DNA from: Candidatus Kapaibacterium sp.
Lineage (GTDB): Bacteria; Bacteroidota; Ignavibacteria; Kapaibacteriales; HRBIN21
Assembly: GCA_025055465.1 (NCBI GenBank)
Contig: JANWXA010000056.1
Coordinates: forward strand, 1-10,210
Length of the DNA: 10,210 bases
Direction: 5' to 3'
Positions 1 through 6,516 of this stretch are shown piece after piece. Below the pieces are notes generated by a model. The model was not told the origin of the DNA. It did not search any database and saw only the letters and a program-made list of their open reading frames with translations. The stretch's first letter is position 1; each line of letters begins with the position of its first letter. Both the position numbers and the translations under genes were made by a program.

Positions 1-318
1 TGTGCCCACGTACTACTATTTGGTTTCAATCCCACAGTGGTGCGATTTGAACACGCCACGACTCATGTCGGAGCTGGAACCTGTCTACGGTTTCAATCCC
101 ACAGTGGTGCGATTTGAACCGGGCACGCTGCTCCTCCGTTTCTGGAGTACGTGACGGTTTCAATCCCACAGTGGTGCGATTTGAACGCTTCTTCGTGCTC
201 GTCGCCTTCATCTCCCAGCAGGTTTCAATCCCACAGTGGTGCGATTTGAACATAGAGACATGTCGGTAACACTTTTGACTGATGACGTGTTTCAATCCCA
301 CAGTGGTGCGATTTGAAC
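1..318 (-). CRISPR. CRISPR array, leader-proximal end (5 repeats, runs off left edge)
   Basis: Five identical 30-bp repeats lie at 23-52, 90-119, 157-186, 222-251 and 289-318. Four complete spacers separate them: 53-89 (37 bp), 120-156 (37), 187-221 (35) and 252-288 (37). Positions 1-22 are part of a fifth spacer, so the array continues beyond the window. Read on the minus strand, the repeat begins GTTCAAATCG and ends GGGATTGAAAC. The terminal ATTGAAAC is the usual 8-nt crRNA 5' handle of many type I and III systems, so transcription is inferred to run leftward. That makes 289-318 the leader-proximal repeat and 252-288 the newest spacer. The perfect repeat identity and varied spacers fit an active array. 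The repeat has little internal hairpin (CCA/TGG around CTG). No cas gene is in the window, so the subtype cannot be called; length and handle fit I-A/I-B or III families. Spacer targets are unknown. Confidence 0.97.
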
Positions 319-420
319 CCCAAGGGATGGGACCACAAAACGCTGCAAAAATACTGACTGGAAATCATTGGGATGCAATTTTTCAGGCTCGATGACGAAT
401 GGTTTTTTCTGAAATGGGGT
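319..420 (-). promoter_or_regulatory. Probable CRISPR leader
   Basis: This segment abuts the repeat that is leader-proximal in the inferred orientation. It is visibly more A+T-rich than its surroundings, with A and T runs at 347-351, 378-383 and 403-408, as expected of a leader. Next to the first repeat the plus strand carries CCCAAGGGATGGG, a short G/C block that could act in integration. The right boundary is arbitrary; 420 is where the sequence returns to G-rich composition. Confidence 0.7.
346..353 (-). promoter_or_regulatory. Candidate crRNA promoter -7 box (TATTTTTG)
   Basis: On the minus strand 353 to 346 reads TATTTTTG, an exact match to the Bacteroidetes -7 consensus TAnnTTTG. It lies 27 nt before the first repeat. 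A TTG occurs 22 nt upstream, slightly further than the usual -33 spacing. The placement fits a start of pre-crRNA transcription just ahead of the array. The box is seen; promoter activity is inferred. Confidence 0.5.
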
Positions 421-755
421 GAGGCCTGGTGCAGTCAACCTTCGGTTGCCGGAAGGGGGTGGGGGATCGACGGCTGCTGGTATGTGCTTAGCATTCAAGA
501 AGTTACTCCCTACTTCCTCGCGGAAGAGGCGGCGGCAGTGCGGGGATGAGCACGCTTCCGGTAGGTGGGCGACTGCAGGGGGTTGCGAAAAGGGGCAAGA
601 ATGCCGGGGAGTGTAAGTGGCCACATTGCTTGGTGGACTTGGGGTATTTTGGGGCACGCGCGCCGATCCGGGGTCGTTCGGCAGTGTAGGCGTGGTGCTG
701 CCTGAGGTCCACGCTGTTCTGCCTCTGAGATGCTTGGGAGCGGCTTCTATGACTG

Positions 756-781
756 AAGGGGGTGGTACGACCGGCCCCCTT
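756..781 (-). terminator. Hairpin, possible terminator of the response-regulator unit
   Basis: The plus strand pairs AAGGGGG (756-762) with CCCCCTT (775-781). An inner GGT/ACC pairing (764-766 and 770-772) flanks a 3-nt loop, with small unpaired bases between the two stems. The structure lies 114 bp downstream of the leftward response-regulator stop codon. No T-run follows on either strand, so it is not a classical intrinsic terminator; it may instead be a read-through barrier before the CRISPR leader or an incidental stem. Confidence 0.3.
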
Positions 782-787
782 GAGCCT

Positions 788-817
788 GGGGATGGGTGGT
801 GGTGGGGCTATGGTGGG
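788..817 (+). other. G-quadruplex-type motif
   Basis: Four G-runs, GGGG (788-791), GGG (794-796), GGGG (804-807) and GGG (815-817), are separated by loops of 2, 7 and 7 nt, which satisfies the usual G3+N1-7 rule. It lies in the non-coding gap, just downstream of the response-regulator gene, on the strand opposite to its transcript. Further G-runs at 862-879 and 907-935 continue the pattern. The window's plus strand is G-rich throughout, so chance occurrence is plausible. Confidence 0.4.
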
Positions 818-895
818 AATTTTTTGCCTGTGGGACAGCGGCGCGCAATGCGGAAAAGTTAGGGGTGGTGGGGTCGGGGATAGGACCCGCTGAGG

Positions 896-1606
896 TTATG
901 GTGCCTGGGGCTCTGGGGGAGGTGGCGGAAGGGGGCTTGCGGGATCGCGCAGTCGGTAGCCCGAACCGCGGACAGTCTGGATCAGTGGTGGAGAGTTGGG
1001 AAGTTGGAGCTTCTCCCGCAGTCGTTTGATGTAGACATCCACGATGTTGGAATCCACTCCGATGTCGGACCAGACGTGGTAGAGAATGAGGCTACGGCTG
1101 AGCGTCTGGTTTTTGTGGCGCATGAGGTATTCCAGGAGGGCGTATTCGCGCGGTGTCAGGGGAATTTCTTTGCCGCTGCGGTATGCGACGCGGACGCGGG
1201 TGTCCAGTATGAGGTCGCCGCATTGCAGCCGTATGGCTTTCTCTGGCGAGGAGCGGCGCAGCACCGAGCGCAGGCGGGCAAGCAGTTCCTCTAAGTGGAA
1301 GGGCTTGGGGAGGTAGTCGTCGGCTCCTAAGTCGAGCCCCATGACACGTTCTTCGGGGGTACCTCGGGCGGTCAGGACGATCACGGGGGTGGTGTCGCCT
1401 TGGGTTCGCAGCCGGCTGAGCACTGCAAATCCATCTAATTTGGGCAACATAATGTCCAGGATGATGGCGTCGTAGACGCGCTGTTGCGCCATTGTGAGGC
1501 CGGTCTCGCCGTCGTAGGCAACATCAACGGAGTAGGACTCCTCTTCCAGTGCGTGCTTGAGGAAGGCTGCCAGTTTGCGTTCGTCTTCGATGAGGAGGAG
1601 ATGCAT
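896..1606 (-). CDS. OmpR/PhoB-family response regulator, no adjacent kinase
   Basis: A two-component transcription factor of 236 residues. The receiver domain (about 1-115) has the acidic pair E7/D8, the phosphoacceptor D51 in ILDIMLPKLDG, T79 and the invariant K101 in LPKPF. All catalytic positions are intact, so phosphorylation is expected. The winged-helix DNA-binding domain (about 125-220) shows LTPREYALLEYL, DVYIKRLREKL and TVRGSGYRLR, most like the CusR/CopR/ArlR subfamily. The start at 1606 is chosen because MHLLLIEDE is the canonical receiver N-terminus; the frame is open further upstream but that stretch is low-complexity and overlaps the preceding gene. It follows the stop codon of the surface-protein gene by 13 bp, which suggests co-transcription. 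No clear Shine-Dalgarno sequence precedes it. A histidine kinase is absent on either side. The C-terminus carries an unusual tail, PASPLPPPPPEPQAP, beyond the normal end of the fold. Target genes are unknown. Confidence 0.95.
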   Translation of the reverse strand: MHLLLIEDERKLAAFLKHALEEESYSVDVAYDGETGLTMAQQRVYDAIILDIMLPKLDGFAVLSRLRTQGDTTPVIVLTARGTPEERVMGLDLGADDYLPKPFHLEELLARLRSVLRRSSPEKAIRLQCGDLILDTRVRVAYRSGKEIPLTPREYALLEYLMRHKNQTLSRSLILYHVWSDIGVDSNIVDVYIKRLREKLQLPNSPPLIQTVRGSGYRLRDPASPLPPPPPEPQAP

Positions 1607-1619
1607 GGCAATGCGCGGT

Positions 1620-4496
1620 TTATGGTTTCCGATGAACGAAGATGGGGAAGACCCATCGGCGTTGTTCCCGTTCGATGAGGAGGTAGTAGGTCCCTGTGGG
1701 GACGTGGGCGCCGTTGTGTGCGGTACCGTCCCACGTTTCACAGTAGGACGAATTGGCCTGGTGTGAGCGCCAGGGCACGAGCTCGGAGATAAGGTTGTTC
1801 GCTGCGTCCACGATTCGGAGGCGGGCGGAGCCATGGCTTGTGAAGCTGTAGCGGATCTGGAGGTACTGTTGGGGGAGCTGCAGTGGATTAGGTGCCAGTA
1901 GGTGGACGGTTAGGGGGGAGAGCAAAGAGAGGAGGGTGTCTGCGCGGGAGCAGTTAGTGCAGCACAGGCGTATCCGGACGGTGTCCGTGGGGATTGCGGG
2001 GAGGAGGTAGCGGGCGCTTCCGCTGTTGACATCGGGGGATAGCTCTGTAAAGGAGCGGCCTCCATCGGTAGAGTAACCGACTCGGGGCGAGGGGCAGTCC
2101 GTGGGATTCCATGTCAGCAGGATTTCGGGGCAGATTCCCTCAGGGAAGAGCTGCAGGGGAATGGGTGGTGGGGCTGAGCGGCGGACCAGTTGCAGGGCTT
2201 GAGTTGCGGTGAAGGTGTCGGCGAAAGCGGTGATACGCAGCCGCCATGGGGGGAGGTCGGCCCAACACGAGGCGCTTGGTGGGCAGGGGACCGGGAGGGA
2301 TGCGGTAAAAAAGCCGCTGGAATCGGGGCGGAGGTGGAGGTCCGACGGGACATTGTCTGCGGCAATCCGAATGGAATCGGCGCAGGAACATCTGCCGCTC
2401 AGGAAGAGAGTGTCGCCGACGGTGAGGGTGTCGCTGGCCTTGGGGGTGGACAAGCTCAGAGATGGAAAGCGCAGATGCAGGATAGGGGTTGAGTCGCGAG
2501 CGCTTGGGGCTGTAGAGCTACGTATAAGGAGGCGTCCGGCTGTGTCGGGTAACAGCAAGCGCGCTGGTAGGGTAAGGGAAGCAGTGTCGGCGTCGTTGGG
2601 CTGTGCGGATACGAGCATGCGAGGCTGGCCGCGGGGAGAGCCATTGGCGTAAGGCTGGAAAAGAACGGAGACGGGGGAGTGGCCCCGGAAGAGGTTGAGC
2701 CAGCGAAGGCGCAGCGTGTCGGTCACGCAGAGGGTCGTATCACTGGCGGGGGTCAGAAGGGTGAAGGCAGGCTGGAGCATGATGCCCAGGCAATAGAGGG
2801 CGCGTTCTGTGCGGACGAGGATGTCGGCGCGCCCATCTCCTTCAATATCAGCAATGGCTACGGAGCGGAGCGCCTCTCCAGGGAAGCGGATAGACCACAG
2901 GGTATCAAATGGATAGCCCAGAGCGAAGCGGGGATCGGAGTAGTCGCGCAAGCGCCAGATTTGGAGCATGTCCCGGTCTGCCAGGAGGATTTCAGAGCGG
3001 CCATTTCCGGTCAGGTCAGCAACGGCCGCAAGCCAGCCGCTACAGGGCGCGGAGGCGATGGTGTCAAGGGGGAAAAGGGTGGCTCCGGGCGGCTGGGGTT
3101 TGGGAACGGTGTAGTCGGTGCGGTAGCGCAGAACGTAGAGGCGGGCTCCGGGAACGACACGGGCTGGAGTGTTCGGAGTTGCCAGAATTTCAGAGCCGGG
3201 ATTGTTGGGGTAGAATGGTGGAGCGGCATTCGAGGGCGGATGGTCAGCGTTGCCGATCCCCAGGGTCCACAGGTGGGGGGCGGATGTGGAGAATGGGGGC
3301 GAGGTTGGAAGAGTTGAAGTGGCTAAGGGTAGTCCCCTGGCGTCGTAGAGGTGAAGTCGAGCTGTGCCGCGGTGGCGCTGGTCAGGGTACCCCTCTGCTA
3401 CAAGGATGAAGGGGCGCTCGCCTTGGGTGGGATCGGGTTGGAGGCGGACCCAGAATGGGAGGCACGTTGGGGACCGAACAGACGAGTCCATCGGGAAGGG
3501 GACGGGGGCGATGCCAGTGCCGGGGCGATTCCCCTGCAGGTCTATGCCAACGAGGTAGGTAGAATCTGCGCGGGTTTGATGGCCTATGCGATTGACGATA
3601 GTAGTCTGGCGAGCGGAGTCGGCCCTGAAGGGGAGAAGCAGGCGAATAATTCCGCCAGGCAGTTGGGTGAGCGAGGGCTGGTCGGTCCACAATTCTGGGG
3701 CATAGTGGAGGCGTGCGGAGGTATCGTCCGGCAGGTTAGCAATGGGGAAGGCTGGCAGGAGCGAGTCGGATGCAAACTGGGTCAGGCCCCGGAAGTACGG
3801 CACAGGGCGCTGCACAGTGTCAGCGGGGGCGATGGTGTACACAAGGGCGTAGAGCAGGGTCTGTGCAGGAGTAGAGCGGGCAGCGATGGGGATGATGGCG
3901 GCAGCCAAGTTGGGGGCATACGGACGCATGTCCACGAGGAGTCGGCGCAGGAGGATGAGGCTGTCGGCAGAGGCAGCGCCGACCAGGAAAGTTGTTACCA
4001 GGCTGTCGGGGCTGCGGCGTTCAACGCTCTGGAGGGCAATGATGGCGGGGGTGGAGGTGTAAGAACGGGGAACGGGCGCTAATGTGTCCAGCAGAGCGCT
4101 GACGTCCCACAGGAAGGGGGGCAGAGGTAGCCGGGCCGCAATCCATCCAGCTCCGCTCAGGACGTAGAGCGTATCGCCATGCACCCCAACGATTTCGTTG
4201 GGTGCCCACGGTAGGGAAGGTAGGAGCTTATCGCGTGGGAGCGCCTTCCCAACCAGCAAGGCGCCCTCGCCGGCAAGGGCAGGCTCTCGCCACTTGAGGC
4301 GAAAAGAATCCAGTGATTGGGGAGCGGAAGGAGCCGGCTGGGAGCTCAGCGCTTCCGGGGTCCCGCGTGGATAGAGCCACTGTATGGGGCTGGGTAGAAA
4401 GGTCTGGCCACGGGCGGTGAGCCCGCATATCAATACGGTGAGCGTGGCCTTTATCGCCGGTCGTATACCCCCGTGTACAGTGGAGCAGTGCCGCAT
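1620..4496 (-). CDS. Exported FG-GAP repeat protein with FlgD-like/T9SS-type C-terminal domain
   Basis: A 958-residue secreted or cell-surface protein. The N-terminus has basic residues, a hydrophobic stretch (about 17-27) and a possible signal-peptidase site near TARG/Q (residue 30). Two FG-GAP/VCBS-type calcium-binding-like repeats are clear: VADLTGNGRSEILLAD (about 492-507) and IADIEGDGRADILVR (about 548-562). A weaker one sits near GSEILATP (434-441). Residues about 575-775 look like Ig-like beta domains. A fibronectin-like segment follows, with STDGGRSF at 809-816. Residues about 867-958 match the FlgD-like Ig or type A sorting domain: APNP, then WDGTAHNGAHVPTGTYYLLI, then a basic end. 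Cysteines are frequent in the C-terminal half (for example RCSC and CCTNC), which fits disulfides outside the cytoplasm. Residues 30-480 are not recognised. It is the first gene of a leftward unit with the response regulator. A TAATTTTG box ends 8 nt before the ATG, implying a very short mRNA leader. Role unknown; adhesion or surface structure is possible. Confidence 0.85.
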   Translation of the reverse strand: MRHCSTVHGGIRPAIKATLTVLICGLTARGQTFLPSPIQWLYPRGTPEALSSQPAPSAPQSLDSFRLKWREPALAGEGALLVGKALPRDKLLPSLPWAPNEIVGVHGDTLYVLSGAGWIAARLPLPPFLWDVSALLDTLAPVPRSYTSTPAIIALQSVERRSPDSLVTTFLVGAASADSLILLRRLLVDMRPYAPNLAAAIIPIAARSTPAQTLLYALVYTIAPADTVQRPVPYFRGLTQFASDSLLPAFPIANLPDDTSARLHYAPELWTDQPSLTQLPGGIIRLLLPFRADSARQTTIVNRIGHQTRADSTYLVGIDLQGNRPGTGIAPVPFPMDSSVRSPTCLPFWVRLQPDPTQGERPFILVAEGYPDQRHRGTARLHLYDARGLPLATSTLPTSPPFSTSAPHLWTLGIGNADHPPSNAAPPFYPNNPGSEILATPNTPARVVPGARLYVLRYRTDYTVPKPQPPGATLFPLDTIASAPCSGWLAAVADLTGNGRSEILLADRDMLQIWRLRDYSDPRFALGYPFDTLWSIRFPGEALRSVAIADIEGDGRADILVRTERALYCLGIMLQPAFTLLTPASDTTLCVTDTLRLRWLNLFRGHSPVSVLFQPYANGSPRGQPRMLVSAQPNDADTASLTLPARLLLPDTAGRLLIRSSTAPSARDSTPILHLRFPSLSLSTPKASDTLTVGDTLFLSGRCSCADSIRIAADNVPSDLHLRPDSSGFFTASLPVPCPPSASCWADLPPWRLRITAFADTFTATQALQLVRRSAPPPIPLQLFPEGICPEILLTWNPTDCPSPRVGYSTDGGRSFTELSPDVNSGSARYLLPAIPTDTVRIRLCCTNCSRADTLLSLLSPLTVHLLAPNPLQLPQQYLQIRYSFTSHGSARLRIVDAANNLISELVPWRSHQANSSYCETWDGTAHNGAHVPTGTYYLLIEREQRRWVFPIFVHRKP

Positions 4497-4504
4497 GGTA
4501 CAGG

Positions 4505-4512
4505 CAAAATTA
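4505..4512 (-). promoter_or_regulatory. Candidate -7 box (TAATTTTG) of the leftward surface-protein unit
   Basis: The minus strand from 4512 to 4505 reads TAATTTTG, an exact TAnnTTTG match, with 8 nt between the box and the start codon at 4496. The transcript would be nearly leaderless. No convincing TTG lies at the -33 spacing. The box is one arm of a 9-bp perfect inverted repeat (4505-4513 with 4559-4567), so an alternative reading is a pair of operator half-sites. Confidence 0.5.
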
Positions 4513-4559
4513 CTCGGTTCGCCCTCTTCTGCATCTCAGGGTAGGGGGCGGACAGGCCG

Positions 4560-4567
4560 TAATTTTG
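4560..4567 (+). promoter_or_regulatory. Candidate -7 box (TAATTTTG) of the rightward four-gene unit
   Basis: TAATTTTG matches TAnnTTTG exactly and ends 25 nt before the methyltransferase ATG at 4593, a normal 5' leader distance. The -33 position shows no clear TTG. It mirrors the box at 4505-4512, giving back-to-back promoters in the 96-bp divergent gap. Confidence 0.5.
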
Positions 4568-4592
4568 TGCTGGACGGTCGAGATGGCATGGA

Positions 4593-5408
4593 ATGGGGAC
4601 AGCTTCTTTGAGCGATCGGCTTCGCAAGCATATCGTGCAGCTCCATAAGCGGGAAGGTCGGGAGCGGCATGGGGAGTTTCTGGCAGAGGGAATGCGGGTG
4701 TGTCAGGAGCTGCTGCGGAGTCGGATGTATCGAGCATTGTTGGTGGTGCTTCGGCAAGGAGCTACGGAGGAGGTCCAGCAGATGGCGCAGGAGTTCTCGC
4801 AGCGTGGGGCGCTCCTCTACAGGGCAACGGAGCGCCAGTTTCGGAGTATCTGCCAGACGGAGACGCCGCAAGATATCGTGGCTGTGGTTAGCTACCCTGT
4901 CGAGGAGCCGGTATGGGAAGAGCGGATGGTGCTGATTGATGGCGTCTCGGAGCCGGGAAACCTGGGGACTATTGTGCGGACGGCGCTCTGGTTTGGGTGG
5001 CGAGCGTGCATGGTAATGCCGGGTGGGGTGGATCCATACAATCCGAAGGTCGTGCGGGCGAGCGCGGGGGCGCTGTTTCATATCTCCTTGCATCGGATGC
5101 GGGATCCGGAGGACGGCCTTCGGGAGATAGAGCGGCGGGGCTATAGCCTTATTGGGGCGGAGGCGCATGCGGGGATTTCGCTGGATCGGGTGCGCCTGCC
5201 CCGACGAGTCGTGCTGGCTGTGGGAAATGAAGCCCGTGGGTTGTCGGAGCTCGTGCGGCGCCGGTGTAGGTTACTCTTCCGGGTTCCAGGAGCGGGGATG
5301 GTGGAATCGCTCAGCGTTGCGATAGCGACGGCCATTGTGTTGTACCATTTTTGGCAGCGTCATGCGACAGCGGCTGTTCACGCCGGGGCCAGTCGCCGTT
5401 CCCGATGA
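4593..5408 (+). CDS. SpoU/TrmH-family RNA 2'-O-ribose methyltransferase
   Basis: An AdoMet-dependent RNA methyltransferase of the SPOUT fold, 271 residues, predicted cytoplasmic. Residues 1-100 resemble the N-terminal RNA-binding domain (FLAEGMRVCQELL at 29-41). The catalytic domain shows motif 1, DGVSEPGNLGTIVRTALWFG (116-135), with N123 and the catalytic-type R129; then NPKVVRASAGALF (150-162); motif 2, VGNEARGLS (210-218); and motif 3, VPGAGMVESLSVAIA (231-245). Together these form the knotted AdoMet pocket. In motif 3 the usual Asn of SLN is Ser (S241). The start at 4593 is the only upstream in-frame ATG and gives a normal-length N-terminus. The last 16 or so residues are basic, lie beyond the fold and are encoded within the overlap with the next gene. 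The substrate (23S rRNA as for RlmB or TsnR, or tRNA as for TrmH) cannot be told from sequence alone, so no symbol is given. First gene of the rightward unit. Confidence 0.92.
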   Translation: MGTASLSDRLRKHIVQLHKREGRERHGEFLAEGMRVCQELLRSRMYRALLVVLRQGATEEVQQMAQEFSQRGALLYRATERQFRSICQTETPQDIVAVVSYPVEEPVWEERMVLIDGVSEPGNLGTIVRTALWFGWRACMVMPGGVDPYNPKVVRASAGALFHISLHRMRDPEDGLREIERRGYSLIGAEAHAGISLDRVRLPRRVVLAVGNEARGLSELVRRRCRLLFRVPGAGMVESLSVAIATAIVLYHFWQRHATAAVHAGASRRSR

Positions 5409-6516
5409 TGTGTTGCAGGTATTGGCATTGCAGGTCGTTCCCCACCGCGGTGTGGAATTTCGGCAGCTTTTAGCCCCTGTCCACCGGCGGTTGCAGGAGT
5501 TGTGGGGGAGTCCGGAGCCTGTGGTTGTGCTGACCAGCTCGGGTACAGGGGGAATCGAAGCAGTGATGCGGAATCTCTGCCCTGTGGGGAGCCGAGTGGT
5601 TGTGGTTGTTGGCGGACGTTTCGGGGAACACTGCGCCCGAATCGCCGAGCGGGTGGGGACGGAGGTTGTGCGGCTTTCGGTGGAGTGGGGACAGGTGCCG
5701 CCGCCAGAGTTGCTCCAACAAACTGTCCTGCACCATGGGCCAGTTCACGCTGTGTGGATGGTCTACAGCGAGACTTCAACCGGGGCATTGATGGACGTTC
5801 AGCAGTGTGCGGCAGCGGTGCGGGAGGTAACGGAGGCGTTTATTTGCGTGGATGCCATCACTGCTGTTGGAGTGCACCCCTGCCCGATGGAGGCGTGGGG
5901 CTTCGATGCGGTGATTGCAGCATCGCAGAAGGCCTTCCTGTTGCCACCGGGGTTGGCATTCGTGGGGCTCAGCAGGCGGGCATGGGAGTTTGTGCACCAC
6001 CACATCCCGGCTACGATTTACTGGGATCTCCGCGCTGCCTATGAGCGCTGGCAGGAGGCGATGACGGCATGGACGCCAGCAGTGTCACTGATCCGAGCCC
6101 TGGCGTATGTGCTGGAACGGTACTTTGCTCAGGGGTTCCCGCCACATTGGGAGCGACACAAGCGCTACGCACGCGCAGTGAGATCAGCCTTGGAGGTCTA
6201 CGGATTGCCGATGTTCGGGCAGGCGGGTTCCCATGCGGTGACAGTCGTGGAGCTTCCAGAGCACTTGCGGGAACTACCGCGTCTTCTGCGGGAGCGGTTC
6301 CACATTGAGGTCGGTGGTGGGCAGGGACAATTGGAAGGGCGTGTGATGCGCATCGGGCACATGGGGGCAATCGAGGCGGCAGACATTCTGCTTCTCGTTG
6401 CCGCCATTGGTGCGCTCTTGCAGGAGGCGGGGATGTCGGTGGACACAGGCGAAGCCATCCAGCGAGCGGTCAGTGAACTGGAGCAGCATGCAGAATGGGC
6501 TGGCACCTGGTGGTAG
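5362..6516 (+). CDS. Class V PLP-dependent aminotransferase (alanine-glyoxylate / serine-pyruvate type)
   Basis: A 384-residue fold-type I PLP enzyme that should transfer an amino group between a small amino acid (alanine or serine) and a 2-oxoacid such as glyoxylate or pyruvate. The start at 5362 gives MRQRLFTPGPVAVP, the family's usual N-terminus; the frame is open 9 codons further upstream but those add nothing conserved. Key features are SSGTGGIEAVMRN (59-71) for phosphate binding, YSETSTGAL (135-143), D164 in VDAITAVG contacting the pyridine nitrogen, the Schiff-base lysine K190 in AASQKAFLLPPGLAF, and R330 in RIGHMG for the substrate carboxylate. The length is typical. It overlaps the methyltransferase gene by 47 bp and the next gene by 22 bp, so co-transcription and translational coupling are likely. 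No partner enzyme of serine or glyoxylate metabolism is nearby, so the exact substrate pair is open. Related members of the class (soluble hydrogenase small-subunit type) are so similar that naming beyond family level is unsafe. Confidence 0.9.
   Translation: MRQRLFTPGPVAVPDDVLQVLALQVVPHRGVEFRQLLAPVHRRLQELWGSPEPVVVLTSSGTGGIEAVMRNLCPVGSRVVVVVGGRFGEHCARIAERVGTEVVRLSVEWGQVPPPELLQQTVLHHGPVHAVWMVYSETSTGALMDVQQCAAAVREVTEAFICVDAITAVGVHPCPMEAWGFDAVIAASQKAFLLPPGLAFVGLSRRAWEFVHHHIPATIYWDLRAAYERWQEAMTAWTPAVSLIRALAYVLERYFAQGFPPHWERHKRYARAVRSALEVYGLPMFGQAGSHAVTVVELPEHLRELPRLLRERFHIEVGGGQGQLEGRVMRIGHMGAIEAADILLLVAAIGALLQEAGMSVDTGEAIQRAVSELEQHAEWAGTWW

Larger units (their letters stand above)
319..895. other. 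577-bp intergenic region without a convincing gene
   Basis: Between the CRISPR array and the response regulator, no reading frame looks like protein. The open frames on both strands are low-complexity Pro/Ser/Arg or Gly/Val strings with no recognisable motif, produced by the G-rich plus strand. Its left part is the CRISPR leader. The rest holds a 5-bp stem at 436-448 (CAACC/GGTTG), a hairpin at 756-781 and a G-quadruplex-type motif at 788-817. Both flanking transcription units are read leftward, so read-through from the regulator gene would enter the leader. I see no remnant of a histidine kinase or cas gene, but a badly decayed one cannot be excluded by eye. Confidence 0.75.

Noticed and set aside
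26..301. Open frame of 91 codons on the minus strand through the CRISPR array.
   Set aside because: It is a translation of repeats and spacers; the same peptide recurs with each repeat.
23..318. The repeat on the minus strand starts GTTCAAATC, identical to a tRNA T-arm sequence.
   Set aside because: It recurs every 65-67 bp with no acceptor stem, anticodon arm or CCA; it is the CRISPR repeat.
292..862. Several open frames of 65-121 codons on both strands in the 319-895 gap.
   Set aside because: They are low-complexity, mutually overlapping, without motifs or ribosome binding sites, and explained by the G-rich strand bias.
1607..1834. An upstream extension of the response regulator to an ATG at 1834.
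   Set aside because: The extra 76 residues are Ser/Thr/Pro-rich, overlap the surface-protein gene in another frame and precede the canonical receiver start MHLLLIEDE.
2679..4082. Long plus-strand frames (212 and 243 codons) inside the surface-protein gene.
   Set aside because: They are shadows of the 958-codon gene, Gly/Arg-rich and lacking recognisable domains.
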